The notes under the pieces: generated by a model
The model's input: the letters and a program-made list of their open reading frames with translations, nothing else
Database searches by the model: none
Told to the model about the DNA's origin: nothing
In this document: one piece after another, positions 34,545 to 42,987 of the stretch
How the letters are laid out: the number at the start of each line of letters is the position of its first letter
Numbering within the stretch: position 1 is the first letter of the stretch
Made by a program: the position numbers and the translations under genes
Assembly: GCF_036014015.1 (NCBI RefSeq)
Contig: NZ_CP107905.1
Span: 3,844,001 to 3,908,000 of the forward strand
Direction of reading: 5' to 3'
Source of the DNA: Streptomyces sp. NBC_00457
GTDB taxonomy: Bacteria > Actinomycetota > Actinomycetes > Streptomycetales > Streptomycetaceae
Length of the DNA stretch: 64,000 nucleotides

Positions 34545-35022
34545 GCAGCGCATGCGTCAGTCGGTCTGCGCCTCGGCCCGGCCACCGCACCCCCACCCCG
34601 CACCAACAGACCGGACTCCCGAAGTCGGTCCAGGATCAGGTCCAGCACACGCCGCGGCGCCCGGTCGGCCACCAGACGGTCCCGGAACTCGCTCAGCACG
34701 GAATGGTCGAACCCGGGATCGGTTAACTCCAGCCCCAGGAGAAACTTCCAGCCGATGCGCCCGCGTAGGGCAGCGGCCGCCTGGCGGTCCGACAGGCCCT
34801 CCACGAACTGCAGCACCGACACAAGCGCCAACTGATGTAGTGGCCAGGAGGGTTGACCACGCTGCGCGAACAGTTCCACGAAGCCTTTGTCGGCGAAGAG
34901 CGGCCCAGTGCTCCCCGGATCCGCATGCACAGACAGCCCTTCGGGAACGCCAGCCGTGCCACCTCAGCGGTCTGGGCCGGAACCTCACCCGGCAGGCGTG
35001 GACGCAGCCACACCTCGATCAC
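34545..35022 (-). pseudogene. IS1182-family transposase remnant, frameshifted and truncated
   Basis: The N-terminal part MIEVWLRPRLPGEVPAQTAEVA and, after a frameshift near 34890, LSDRQAAAALRGRIGWKFLL followed by LGLELTDPGFDHSVLSEFRDRL are typical of the N-terminal half of IS1182-type transposases. The catalytic half is absent. No terminal inverted repeats were found around it. Confidence 0.82.
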
Positions 35023-35250
35023 CTCACGCTCGCGCCCCCACGCCGTTTGCGGCCACCATCCCGCCGCCGCAAGGTCATTTGGCGACCACCGCCGAATTCG
35101 TCAACGATGTCCGACCAGAGACACCATCGCCTCTCGCCCCAATTTGAGGCAGAGATCAAATTTTGCTCAAGTAACGACGCCATGGGCAGCTGGCAGGGTA
35201 AATTTCGCACAGGCGAGTCACACTCGTGTGGCATCACTCATGGAGGCTTC

Positions 35251-35646
35251 ATGTCAGTGCGAAAAGCAATCAGCGCATCGGTGACAGCAACTGCTTCGGT
35301 GGCTGCGATCCTTGCCATCAATACACCGGCGCAGGCTGCTGAAACGACCGTGTTCTGTGGACCTCCAGCCGCACTCGCGCCGGGGTGCTTCTACTCGACC
35401 GGCGACTACTTCACAGTCCAGGATATGCGTGTCGATGGACTGCGCGCTGTTCTGCTGTGGGAAACGGATTACGGCCGCAAGGGAGAGTGCCACGACGCAA
35501 ATGGCGCCAACAACCCTCCCACCAAGTGTGATTACGACTTCAAGGAAGGGCACACCGTTCTCTTCAAGACGGTGCTCCGCAACGGGGCTAACGGGGCGGA
35601 CCAGGGTGATTCCAACCCGATGATTGCCTGGATATCCGGTAGGTAA
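35251..35646 (+). CDS. Small secreted protein of unknown function
   Basis: The 131-aa protein has a Sec signal peptide (MSVRKAISASVTATASVAAIL, cleavage after AQA near residue 30). The mature part has four cysteines (FCGPP, GCFYS, ECHDA, KCDYD), which could form two disulfides. Glycine, asparagine and tyrosine are frequent; no catalytic motif is recognised. A GGAGG site precedes the ATG. The upstream 230 bp are unusually AT-rich for this genome and contain an AATTTGA/TCAAATT hairpin at 35141-35162. Confidence 0.7.
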   Translation: MSVRKAISASVTATASVAAILAINTPAQAAETTVFCGPPAALAPGCFYSTGDYFTVQDMRVDGLRAVLLWETDYGRKGECHDANGANNPPTKCDYDFKEGHTVLFKTVLRNGANGADQGDSNPMIAWISGR

Positions 35647-35660
35647 GCAACGACGTTTCG

Positions 35661-35760
35661 CTGACGTCAAGTCGGCTTCGATCGACCGGCGATCGGTGCA
35701 CCATCGCGGGTCGACGAGCAGCATGAAGGGGCCCGGTCGGTTCGCCGACCGGGCCCCTTC
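35661..35760 (+). repeat. Second copy of the sodN 3' downstream region with terminator
   Basis: From CTGACGTCAAGTC this segment is about 85-90% identical over its first 52 bp to 46982-47034, including the exact string GACCGGCGATCGGTGCACCA. It ends in the perfect hairpin GAAGGGGCCCGGTCGG/TTCG/CCGACCGGGCCCCTTC (35725-35760). This looks like the native sodN 3' untranslated region and terminator carried in a second time, perhaps as the right end of an earlier insertion. Confidence 0.75.
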
Positions 35761-35778
35761 CGCGTCGAGTGCGCCCTC

Positions 35779-36630
35779 TCACCGACGGCAAACGAGAACG
35801 CCACCGCGACAGTTGATCTCGAAGGCGCCCCGCTGCGCGATGTGCTCGCCGAGGATGACCCGAGCTCTGTCGATGGTCTCCTCGAACGGCACGTCATGCT
35901 GGTCCGCCCACGCCTGATACGAGGCCATGTGGGCGATGACGGGCTCAGGTTCGCGGACGGTGATGGTGCCGGACAGCTCGATCGCCTCCACGCGACCGAA
36001 CTCCTCGCCGAGGAAGGCCGGAGCCTTCTCCAGCGAGAAGCGCGCACTGAGCGAGATACGGGCCGGTCCGCATCCGGTACCGAGGACGTCACCGGCGGCC
36101 CGTTGCCACAGGTCGTCGAGCTCCGGCTTGTCGCGGTCACCGTTGGTGGAGACGACGACCAGCCCGTCACCCGCGACGACTCGGGACAACTCCCGTACCG
36201 CCCGGGCGATATCAGAGACGTGGTAGAGCATGTGCATCGCCAACGCCGCGCCCACACTCGCCGTCGACAGCGGCAGACGGCCAACGTCCGCCACGGCGAC
36301 CGGACCAGGCACACCGGCGAGGATGCCGGGAGCGATGTCCAGGCCCAGCACGGCCAAGTCGGGCCTGTCCCGGCGGAGTCGTCGGACGTACCTGCCGTTA
36401 CCGCAGCCGACATCCACAACCCGTCCCCGCACGTCCCTCAACTGCTCGGCGACGATGCCCGGCAGGTCGTAACGGGGCGCCTTCCATTCGTAGAGCGCCT
36501 GGCGGGCTGCGAGGTCCCGGTCGCTGCTGTAGGCACGCCCGGTGAGGCGGGCCCGGTCGGTGACGGCGGCGTCTTGTGCGGAGGGTGGTTCGGTCACGTC
36601 CGGACCTCCGGGGCTACGGAGAGGGGTCAT
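35779..36630 (-). CDS. Class I SAM-dependent methyltransferase
   Basis: The 283-aa protein has motif I VVDVGCGNGRYVRRL, followed by LGLDIAPGILAGVPG and ALAMHMLYHVSD, as in ubiquinone/menaquinone-type and natural-product C/O-methyltransferases. The substrate is unknown. It is read towards the sodN-type terminator at 35725-35760. The gene is inside the island and is not clearly in one operon with the HAD gene, which lies 230 bp away. Confidence 0.85.
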   Translation of the reverse strand: MTPLRSPGGPDVTEPPSAQDAAVTDRARLTGRAYSSDRDLAARQALYEWKAPRYDLPGIVAEQLRDVRGRVVDVGCGNGRYVRRLRRDRPDLAVLGLDIAPGILAGVPGPVAVADVGRLPLSTASVGAALAMHMLYHVSDIARAVRELSRVVAGDGLVVVSTNGDRDKPELDDLWQRAAGDVLGTGCGPARISLSARFSLEKAPAFLGEEFGRVEAIELSGTITVREPEPVIAHMASYQAWADQHDVPFEETIDRARVILGEHIAQRGAFEINCRGGVLVCRR

Positions 36631-36863
36631 GACAGCCTTACCCCTCTGCTGGTAGAAGCCTGTTGTGGATTGGGCCTATGTCCACGAGGCGGGCTGCTGT
36701 CGAGCTCGCGTGGCAGGCAGGTCAGACAAGGGACTTGGCGCTTCCCACCACCATTTCAGGTGAGGGCCAGGCGTCAAATCCCTCGAACTTCCGTTGGGCC
36801 TCGCCCCGAGTCTCGGAACACATCGACTGCGCCGTGCTTGAGGGTTGAGCCTGCAGAGTGCGG

Positions 36864-37412
36864 TCAAGCCGCTGATGCGTGCGCCATGTACCGTCCGGCC
36901 CAAGCCACAATCGTGTCCAGGTGCTCGGCGTACAGACCTGCCAGAGGATCGGGCTGCACGAGCAGCGTGAGGCATCCGCTCTTGGTGCGCTGCTCGGCCC
37001 ACTCATGGTCCAGAGGGCTGAAATCGTCGTCAATCCATGCGGCTGGGGCGTCGCCCAGCCACGAATCGGCGTGATCACGTTTCCACAGGTAACCGTTCGG
37101 ACGGCTAGTAGTTAGGCGCGGTCGGGGCAAGTCGACGTACGGCAAGGGAGGCAGGCCAAGGAGCGGCCCGACGAGCGTGGTGGCGTCTTGGCGCCAGCTG
37201 GTACACCAGACGGGTGAGACCAGCCCGGTCCGGATCACGTCCATGAGCAGGGGGCCATGCGCGGGGTTGAGCCAGATAGTGACCGGATCGTCGGCGCTGC
37301 GGCCGGTGGGAACGACATCGTGGCGGCCGTGGGTCGCCGGGGTGGCCCCATCGGCGTCCGGGAAGGGGATGAGGACGCCGTCGATGTCAAGGAGCAGATA
37401 GGGCGGGCGCAT
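36864..37412 (-). CDS. HAD-like hydrolase-domain protein
   Basis: The 182-aa protein starts with a HAD motif I, LLLDIDGVLIPF (Asp9, Asp11), and ends its core with AAWIDDDFSPLDHEW, resembling motif IV. A Trp-containing motif VWCTSWRQDATTLV takes the place of motif II. It fits the small HAD proteins of actinobacteria with unknown substrates. It is the last gene of a four- or five-gene minus-strand set (39884 to 36864). Confidence 0.82.
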   Translation of the reverse strand: MRPPYLLLDIDGVLIPFPDADGATPATHGRHDVVPTGRSADDPVTIWLNPAHGPLLMDVIRTGLVSPVWCTSWRQDATTLVGPLLGLPPLPYVDLPRPRLTTSRPNGYLWKRDHADSWLGDAPAAWIDDDFSPLDHEWAEQRTKSGCLTLLVQPDPLAGLYAEHLDTIVAWAGRYMAHASAA

Positions 37413-37445
37413 CGGCTTCTCCCAAGGGGCGGCGGGGGGTGGGGG

Positions 37446-38138
37446 TCAGAGCTTGCGCGCGGTGATCAGCAGGGTGGTGGGCCAGTGACCGTGACGGGCG
37501 TCGTGGAACTCCTGGGCCGAGGTGAGCCAGAGGCCGGCGCGGTCGAGATGTTTCTCCCAGCGGTCAGCCTCAAAGTCCCAGCGGGCGATGGGCAGTCGGG
37601 TGCGGTCGGGGAGGGTGACGTAGTCCCGGCGGGGCCGGTCGTCGGTGGTGGGGGGCAGGCCGCCGCGCTGGGGGTGGGGGACGGAGAAGGCGAGGGTGCG
37701 CCCAGGTTCGAGGTGCTGGGCGATGGCCGGGAGCAGGAGCTCGGGGGCTACCAGGCCGATGGCTCCGAAAACGGAGTAGATGGTGTCGAACTGCTCGCCG
37801 GAGGCTTGCAGGTAGTGCAGGGCATGGCCGGCGACGAAGGTCAGATTGTTCAGCCGCCCGTAGTGCGACCGGGCCCGGCGGACCTGTAGGCCGACCAGAT
37901 CGACACCGGTGACCTGGGCGCCATAGCGGGTGGCCAGGTGGGCGGCGTTATGACCGGGGCCACAGCCGAGTTCCAGCAGCCGCTTGTGGCGCAGGTCCGA
38001 GCCGAGAATCTCGGCGCCGGGCCCGCTGCCCGGCCGCGTTGTCCATTCCATCCGGGCGGGTACCGACAGCGGCTCGGCCGGGCTGACCGTAGTGCGCTGG
38101 AGGGCATGGACGTACCACGGGGAGGCCTGGGCGAGCAC
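37446..38138 (-). CDS. Class I SAM-dependent methyltransferase, island cassette
   Basis: The 230-aa protein has LLELGCGPGHNAAHLATR (motif I), VTGVDLVGLQVRRAR and FDTIYSVFGAIGL. It starts at GTG 38138, one base after the stop of the phosphotransferase gene, so the two are tightly coupled. The closeness to a kinase-like and a HAD protein hints at a shared small-molecule substrate; none can be named. Confidence 0.83.
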   Translation of the reverse strand: MLAQASPWYVHALQRTTVSPAEPLSVPARMEWTTRPGSGPGAEILGSDLRHKRLLELGCGPGHNAAHLATRYGAQVTGVDLVGLQVRRARSHYGRLNNLTFVAGHALHYLQASGEQFDTIYSVFGAIGLVAPELLLPAIAQHLEPGRTLAFSVPHPQRGGLPPTTDDRPRRDYVTLPDRTRLPIARWDFEADRWEKHLDRAGLWLTSAQEFHDARHGHWPTTLLITARKL

Positions 38139-38139
38139 G

Positions 38140-39051
38140 TCAGACCTCCAGGAGGTGGAGGACGTCGGTGAGGTGGCGGCGTACGGCCTTGATGTAGCCG
38201 GGGTCGGTGGCCGGGTCGTTGATCCAGCGGATGGACTGTTCCATGAACCACTCGACGGCCCACATGCGGTGCCAGCCCAGCGCCCAGTTCTCGGCGGCGA
38301 GTCCGCCGCGCTGGGTGAGAGCATCCGAGGTGCCGCCGGCGGTGACGTACTGCTCCAGGAAAACCCGCAGGCGTACAGGGTCAGGAGGGTCGAGGGTGCC
38401 GTGCCAACTGGCCAGGTCGAGCAGGCCCGGCCCGGTGAAGGCACGGGCGAAGTCCAGCAGCCGCCATCCGCGTTGGCCGATGTGAAGGCTGATGGGGTGG
38501 TATTCGGAGTGCACCCAACCGAACGGCGCCACAGTCGTACCAGCCGACCGAGCCTCGGCGGCCTGAGCGATCTGGTTGAGCGCGTCCTCGACGTCGTCCG
38601 CGTCCTGCCAGCGTTCGGCCTTGCGGAGCCGGGCAAGGTGCTCCAGACCCCGGATCGGCAGCATGCGGAGGCGGGCCTGATCGAGGACGGGCAGGGCTGC
38701 AGCCGTACGGGTGCCGTGCAGGACCACGGCCGCGGCGGTGCCGTCGAGGTCGTCGGCGTCGCGGACGGCGGGGCCGAGGTCTTCCATGAGCATGCCGAGC
38801 CAGCCGTCCAGGACGGCGGAGGCGTGAACCTGCGGGACGGGGACGCCGAGCGAGTGCGCCAGGCGAAGAGCCTGGTCCTCGCCGTCGAAGGGCCGCTTCG
38901 CGTACTTGAAGATCGCGGTGCTGGTGTCGGGGAAGGTCAGGCGCTCGACACCGGACATGGACCATACGCGCACCTCCTCGCGCACGGCAGGGCTCCGGCC
39001 GGCCACGGTGAGCAGGTTGTCGAGGAGTTCGGCGCTGGGGTTCGCGGTCAC
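38140..39051 (-). CDS. Aminoglycoside phosphotransferase-fold protein with altered catalytic loop
   Basis: The 303-aa protein has a kinase-like fold of the APH/choline-kinase group. The catalytic-loop region reads WVHSEYHPISLHIG where active members have H-G-D-x4-N; the aspartate is replaced by Glu and the asparagine by Ser. The metal-binding LLDFARAF is preserved. It may therefore be a pseudo-kinase or have changed chemistry. It is followed after one base by the methyltransferase and preceded by the unknown 249-aa gene. Confidence 0.75.
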   Translation of the reverse strand: MTANPSAELLDNLLTVAGRSPAVREEVRVWSMSGVERLTFPDTSTAIFKYAKRPFDGEDQALRLAHSLGVPVPQVHASAVLDGWLGMLMEDLGPAVRDADDLDGTAAAVVLHGTRTAAALPVLDQARLRMLPIRGLEHLARLRKAERWQDADDVEDALNQIAQAAEARSAGTTVAPFGWVHSEYHPISLHIGQRGWRLLDFARAFTGPGLLDLASWHGTLDPPDPVRLRVFLEQYVTAGGTSDALTQRGGLAAENWALGWHRMWAVEWFMEQSIRWINDPATDPGYIKAVRRHLTDVLHLLEV

Positions 39052-39134
39052 GTGAGGGCTCCAGGGAGGTCGGGGGCGTTCCGGGGCGGGCCAGAGGTGC
39101 CGGCCCGCCCCGGAGCCTGGCGTGCGGCGTGGTG

Positions 39135-39884
39135 CTACGCGGCAGGGATCACTCGATGGGCGTAGACCTGCTCGATCCAGCCGGACTTGAAGGCCGCGAG
39201 GTCGTCACGGAAGGCGGTCATCGACGCACCGTAGGGCGCCACGACTCCGCCGGACTGGTCCGGCACGGACTGGCAGCCGTGCACGAGTCGGCCGCCGAGG
39301 GCTGCGTGCGCCTTGATGGACTCGATGCGGCGGTGCTCGTTGAACCAGCCGCCGTGGTACACCTCGTCGAGCGTCCCGCCCATCTCGTCGTCCAGGTCGA
39401 AGACGACGGAGGTGGCGGCGGGGAAGAACCAGCAGGGGCCGACGTTGGAGATGTGTCCGTCCAACTCGACCTTGTTGAGCGCCATCAGTGTGGCCGCCTC
39501 GCGCAGCATCCGCAGGTGCTCGGCGGTGATCTGCGGCAGGCCGAGGGTGGCGAGGTGCTCGTCGCGGAACAGGTAGGCGTACACCTCGTACGCGGTGGAC
39601 AGTACGCGGGCGGCGTCCGAGGTGGAGATGGCGTGGGCCTTGATGAAGTCCAGCGCGAGCTGCTCGACAGAGCTCCCGGTGGTCTCCTCCACGTCCAGGA
39701 GCTTGGATTTGACCAGCTCCCAGTCGGCGACGAGCCAGGTGTTGGACTCGAAGCGGAAGAAGTACTCGGCCGGGTCGATGGTGATGCGCCGGCCGTCGAT
39801 GTGCATGCCAGGCAGGCGGCTCCAGCGTTCGTCGAACGCGTCGGGCAATACGACCGTGATGGCCGTGGTGTCGATAGTGGTCAC
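39135..39884 (-). CDS. Hypothetical protein, first gene of the island cassette
   Basis: The 249-aa protein begins MTTIDTTAITVVLPDAFDER and contains YFFRFESNTWLVADWELVKS and CWFFPAATSVVFDLDDEMGG. I do not recognise the family. It is soluble and acidic, with no cofactor motif. It heads the minus-strand run with phosphotransferase, methyltransferase and HAD genes and diverges from the HTH-TPR regulator, which may control the set. Confidence 0.7.
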   Translation of the reverse strand: MTTIDTTAITVVLPDAFDERWSRLPGMHIDGRRITIDPAEYFFRFESNTWLVADWELVKSKLLDVEETTGSSVEQLALDFIKAHAISTSDAARVLSTAYEVYAYLFRDEHLATLGLPQITAEHLRMLREAATLMALNKVELDGHISNVGPCWFFPAATSVVFDLDDEMGGTLDEVYHGGWFNEHRRIESIKAHAALGGRLVHGCQSVPDQSGGVVAPYGASMTAFRDDLAAFKSGWIEQVYAHRVIPAA

Positions 39885-40109
39885 CGTGTCTCCGTCTCTG
39901 ATCGGCCGGGTTCGGGCATAGGAATGCCCGAACCCGGTGTAGGCGTACGGAACTTCGGGGCCGCCCGGCCGAAGGGGGGAGCCTGGTCACGGTGTCGGAC
40001 CGGGGCCGGGCGGCTGATGTTTAGTGAACCCTCCGTCACGCACAGTGGGTACGGTAAGAGGCAGTTGAAGCGGTATACGCGGTTTACAGGCTTCGGAGTG
40101 GGGGCGATC

Positions 40110-41468
40110 GTGGTAGCAGCGCCGACAGAGCCCAACTCCCGCCTGCGTGACGCCATCGAGGCGATCGGCTGCACCTACGAGGCGCTGGCGAAGGACATCC
40201 GGCGTATCGCGGCCGAGAACGGTGAGATCCTCCAGACCAACAAGTCGGCCGTCTCCCACTGGGCCAACGGCACACGTCGGCCGACCGGTCGGACCGGCCA
40301 GTACCTCGCTGAGGCGCTGTCCCGCCGAACAGGCCGCCCCATCACTCTGGTCGAGATCGGCCTTCGAGCACCCGAAACTGCGGTGGCGCAGGAGCCCGAT
40401 CCGGTTCTGGCCGCCACCGATCTAGGCCGAGCCGACGTCGAACGCCGCCGCTTCCTTGCCGTGGCTGCCTTCACTACGGCCGGCGTGGCCATGCCGCTCC
40501 TCTACGACCACGAGGCCACCGCCCGCATGCTGCAGGCCCGCACCGGCAACTCCCTGGTCGGGATCGAGGACGTGGACGTCGTACGGCAGATCACCGCTGC
40601 CTTCAGTGCGGCTGACGAGCGCCTCGGCGGCGGACACGGCCTGACCACCGTCACCGCCTACCTCGCCGACACCGCCGCCCCCATGCTCCGCGGACGCTTC
40701 CCGAACGAAGCCCTACGGCAGGCCGCCTTCGGTGCCGTCGCCGAACTCGCCTACCTCGCCGGGTGGAAGCACCACGACCTCGGCCAAGAAGGCGCTGCGC
40801 AGCGCTACTACCAGGTCGGCTACCAGCTCGCTTGCGAAGCCGACCCGCGCGGTCACGCCGCCTGGATGATGCGCGCCCTCGCCCACCAGGCCCTCAGCCT
40901 CAAGCAGTCCCACCACTGCGTCGAGCTTGTCGAAGGCGCCCTTACCCGTGGCCTGGGCTACGTCGACGGCCAGACCGAGGCGCTGCTGCACATCACCCAC
41001 GCCCGCGCCTACGCCGCGGTCGGCGCAAAGCCCGCAGCGGCCCGCGCCCTGCTCGCCGCCGAGGACGCCCTCCTACGTGCCGACGGCCCCCAGCCCAGAT
41101 ACTCCCGCGTCAGCGGACCGGCCGCCGGCACCGTCGCCAGCCACACCGCCCGCACCCTGACCGACCTCGCCGACCACGTCGGCACCGAACAACAACACCG
41201 CGACGCCCTGGTGCGCTGGAACCCCGAGAAGTACAAGCGCGTCCACGCCCTCACCTACGCCGACCTCGGTGACAGCCTCGCCGCCCAGGCTCGCGCCGAC
41301 GAGGCCGTCGCCGCCTGGTCCCAAGCCCTGACACTGATGGAGGGCATGACATCCGACCGCACTCGTAAAGCCATCACATCGCTCCGCTCCACCCTGTCCA
41401 TCTACCAGCGGCGCAAAGTGCCTGGAGCCGCCGAACTCGCCCGCCGCGCACGCGAAGCGCTGGCCTAA
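40110..41468 (+). CDS. HTH (XRE-like) regulator with TPR-like helical domain
   Basis: The 452-aa protein has an N-terminal HTH-like region (residues 7-65, RLRDAIEAIGCTYEALAKDI and NKSAVSHWANGTRRPTGR). A short hydrophobic segment follows (FLAVAAFTTAGVAMPLL), then a long Ala-rich helical region with TPR-like pairs (AAQRYYQVGYQLACEADP, ALLHITHARAYAAVGAK). This layout is frequent in Streptomyces regulators next to NUDIX or methyltransferase genes. GTG 40110 follows GGAGTGGGGG; GTG 40098 is an alternative. It diverges from the cassette and is 36 bp before the NUDIX gene. Confidence 0.8.
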   Translation: MVAAPTEPNSRLRDAIEAIGCTYEALAKDIRRIAAENGEILQTNKSAVSHWANGTRRPTGRTGQYLAEALSRRTGRPITLVEIGLRAPETAVAQEPDPVLAATDLGRADVERRRFLAVAAFTTAGVAMPLLYDHEATARMLQARTGNSLVGIEDVDVVRQITAAFSAADERLGGGHGLTTVTAYLADTAAPMLRGRFPNEALRQAAFGAVAELAYLAGWKHHDLGQEGAAQRYYQVGYQLACEADPRGHAAWMMRALAHQALSLKQSHHCVELVEGALTRGLGYVDGQTEALLHITHARAYAAVGAKPAAARALLAAEDALLRADGPQPRYSRVSGPAAGTVASHTARTLTDLADHVGTEQQHRDALVRWNPEKYKRVHALTYADLGDSLAAQARADEAVAAWSQALTLMEGMTSDRTRKAITSLRSTLSIYQRRKVPGAAELARRAREALA

Positions 41469-41504
41469 GCTGCCCATCAACCGGCCGACGAAGGGACACC
41501 AGCC

Positions 41505-42005
41505 GTGGCTCAGCGGACAACCGACGACCAGCCCAAAGCCCTGCCGCCCGCTCTCGAATCCATGACCCTGCTGGTCGCCGCCGTCATCGTCCACGACAAG
41601 GCCACCAATCGCGTCGTCCTTCTCCAGCGCAGCCAGAACGCCAAGTTCGCCCAGGGCATGTGGGATCTCCCCGTCGGCAAGAGCGACCCCGGCGAGCCCA
41701 TCACCGAAACCGCCGTGCGCGAGCTGTACGAGGAAACCGGCCTGACTGTTAAGCCGGAATCCCTGAAGATCGCCCACATAATCCACGGCAGCTGGGGCGT
41801 CGAAGCGCCCAACGGCTTCCTCACCGTCGTCTTCGCCGCCCACGAATGGACCGGCAAACCCGAAAACCGCGAGCCGCGCAAACATGCCCAGGTCCGCTGG
41901 GTCGACACCGACGCAATCCCCGAGGAGTTCGTGGACACCACGGCCAGCGCCCTTCGTCAATACCTAGCTGAGGGGCAGCAAGTCACCCTCGATGGTTGGA
42001 GCTAG
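41505..42005 (+). CDS. NUDIX hydrolase
   Basis: The 166-aa protein carries a complete Nudix box, GKSDPGE followed after seven residues by RELYEETGL, and the preceding strand WDLPVGK. It hydrolyses a nucleoside diphosphate linked to another moiety; the substrate is not evident. It starts at GTG 41505, 36 bp after the HTH-TPR gene, and is probably cotranscribed with it. Confidence 0.92.
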   Translation: MAQRTTDDQPKALPPALESMTLLVAAVIVHDKATNRVVLLQRSQNAKFAQGMWDLPVGKSDPGEPITETAVRELYEETGLTVKPESLKIAHIIHGSWGVEAPNGFLTVVFAAHEWTGKPENREPRKHAQVRWVDTDAIPEEFVDTTASALRQYLAEGQQVTLDGWS

Positions 42006-42121
42006 GCGCCATCCATCCTCCGTACGGCAGCTGTGGACTGTCCATAAACGGCGCATGCCCGCTGCAGCAACGGTAGCCTCCAGGATTACGACGGCCATCC
42101 AGCCAGGGGGGAACCAAAGAG

Positions 42122-42562
42122 ATGCTCGATCCCGAACTTGTCTCGGTGGCAACCGGCGCAGCGGGAACGATCGTTGCGTCCATGCTCACAGGTGGAGCCA
42201 TGGCTATCCGCCCAAGGATTGTGCAGCTCTTCCGTAGGGGCACCCAGGACGAACAGGCCATGGCCCTCAATGCCCACGACAACGACGCTCGGACGCTAGC
42301 AGAATGGGTTCGCACAGCAGCCTCCGATCCCTCGGCAGTAGCCGATCTGGCACGTGCCCAAGAACAGCTCACACAGGAATGGGCTCAGCGTCTAGCCGAG
42401 TACATAGACAGATATCAGGAAGCGCGCCCCGATCTTGACTCCATCGCCGAGGCCAGCGCCACCTCCAATACCGGGAGCCAGCACAACTCCGGGTCAGGGA
42501 CGTTCGTCAACGGAACGGTCATCGGAGGCATTCACAACACCTACGGCGGCGGTTCTCAGTGA
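42122..42562 (+). CDS. Small membrane-anchored protein with C-terminal amyloid-like motif
   Basis: The 146-aa protein has an N-terminal hydrophobic helix (residues 6-26, LVSVATGAAGTIVASMLTGG), an alpha-helical middle (40-108) and a C-terminal glycine-rich motif at residues 122-141 beginning NSGSGTFVNG. The same motif is at the N-terminus of the next two proteins. The layout, membrane-active N-terminal helical region plus C-terminal motif, resembles the Bell-domain effectors that partner bacterial NLR-like proteins through amyloid motifs. Pore formation is inference. The stop overlaps the next start (GTGA). Confidence 0.72.
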   Translation: MLDPELVSVATGAAGTIVASMLTGGAMAIRPRIVQLFRRGTQDEQAMALNAHDNDARTLAEWVRTAASDPSAVADLARAQEQLTQEWAQRLAEYIDRYQEARPDLDSIAEASATSNTGSQHNSGSGTFVNGTVIGGIHNTYGGGSQ

Positions 42563-42987
42563 CCGCGGCAACTGGAAGTTCGGCCTTCGATCCTCGCTCG
42601 CAGCAGAACACCGGACCAGGGACATTCGTGGGGCGTGACGTTCACGGCGGAGTTCACAACCACTTCGAGCGGCTCAGCGAAGAGACCAAGGGACACCTGA
42701 AGGTCATCGCCAAGACTTCGCCCAAGCTGGCGCAACTACTCGCCGACACCGCGATCCACAGCGCAAAGAACGCACAGGCAGCCGAGTTGATCGCTATCAC
42801 CGCGAATCGCTTCAACATCGCCGACTCTGCGGAACTACTTGCGAGCGCCGCAGCAACCCTCGAACGAATCACTCTCCCTGACTCCGCACAATTAATCTCA
42901 GTCGCAGCACACAAGCTCGAAAAGGTGCTGCCGAGACTCCTCGACGCAGCGGACGCTTTGAACTCCAACCGCCGGGGGAGGATGTGA
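42559..42987 (+). CDS. Small helical protein with N-terminal amyloid-like motif
   Basis: The 142-aa protein has the shared motif at residues 17-36 (NTGPGTFVGRDVHGGVHNHF) followed by an all-helical, Ala/Leu-rich domain (40-135) with no known catalytic residues. It is translationally coupled on both sides: GTG 42559 overlaps the previous stop and its own stop overlaps the ATG of the STAND gene. It could be an adaptor or a regulator of assembly between the membrane protein and the STAND protein. The family is not recognised. Confidence 0.7.
   Translation: MTAATGSSAFDPRSQQNTGPGTFVGRDVHGGVHNHFERLSEETKGHLKVIAKTSPKLAQLLADTAIHSAKNAQAAELIAITANRFNIADSAELLASAAATLERITLPDSAQLISVAAHKLEKVLPRLLDAADALNSNRRGRM

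Noticed and set aside
35661..35760. The repeated sodN downstream sequence as the small RNA s-SodF
   Set aside because: As I recall, s-SodF is processed from the sodF mRNA and acts on sodN, so the sodN 3' region is not its source. It is explained better as a duplicated 3' end and terminator.
36664..36848. A 61-codon plus-strand frame between methyltransferase and HAD genes
   Set aside because: No ribosome-binding site or recognisable similarity, and codon-position GC is not clearly coding.
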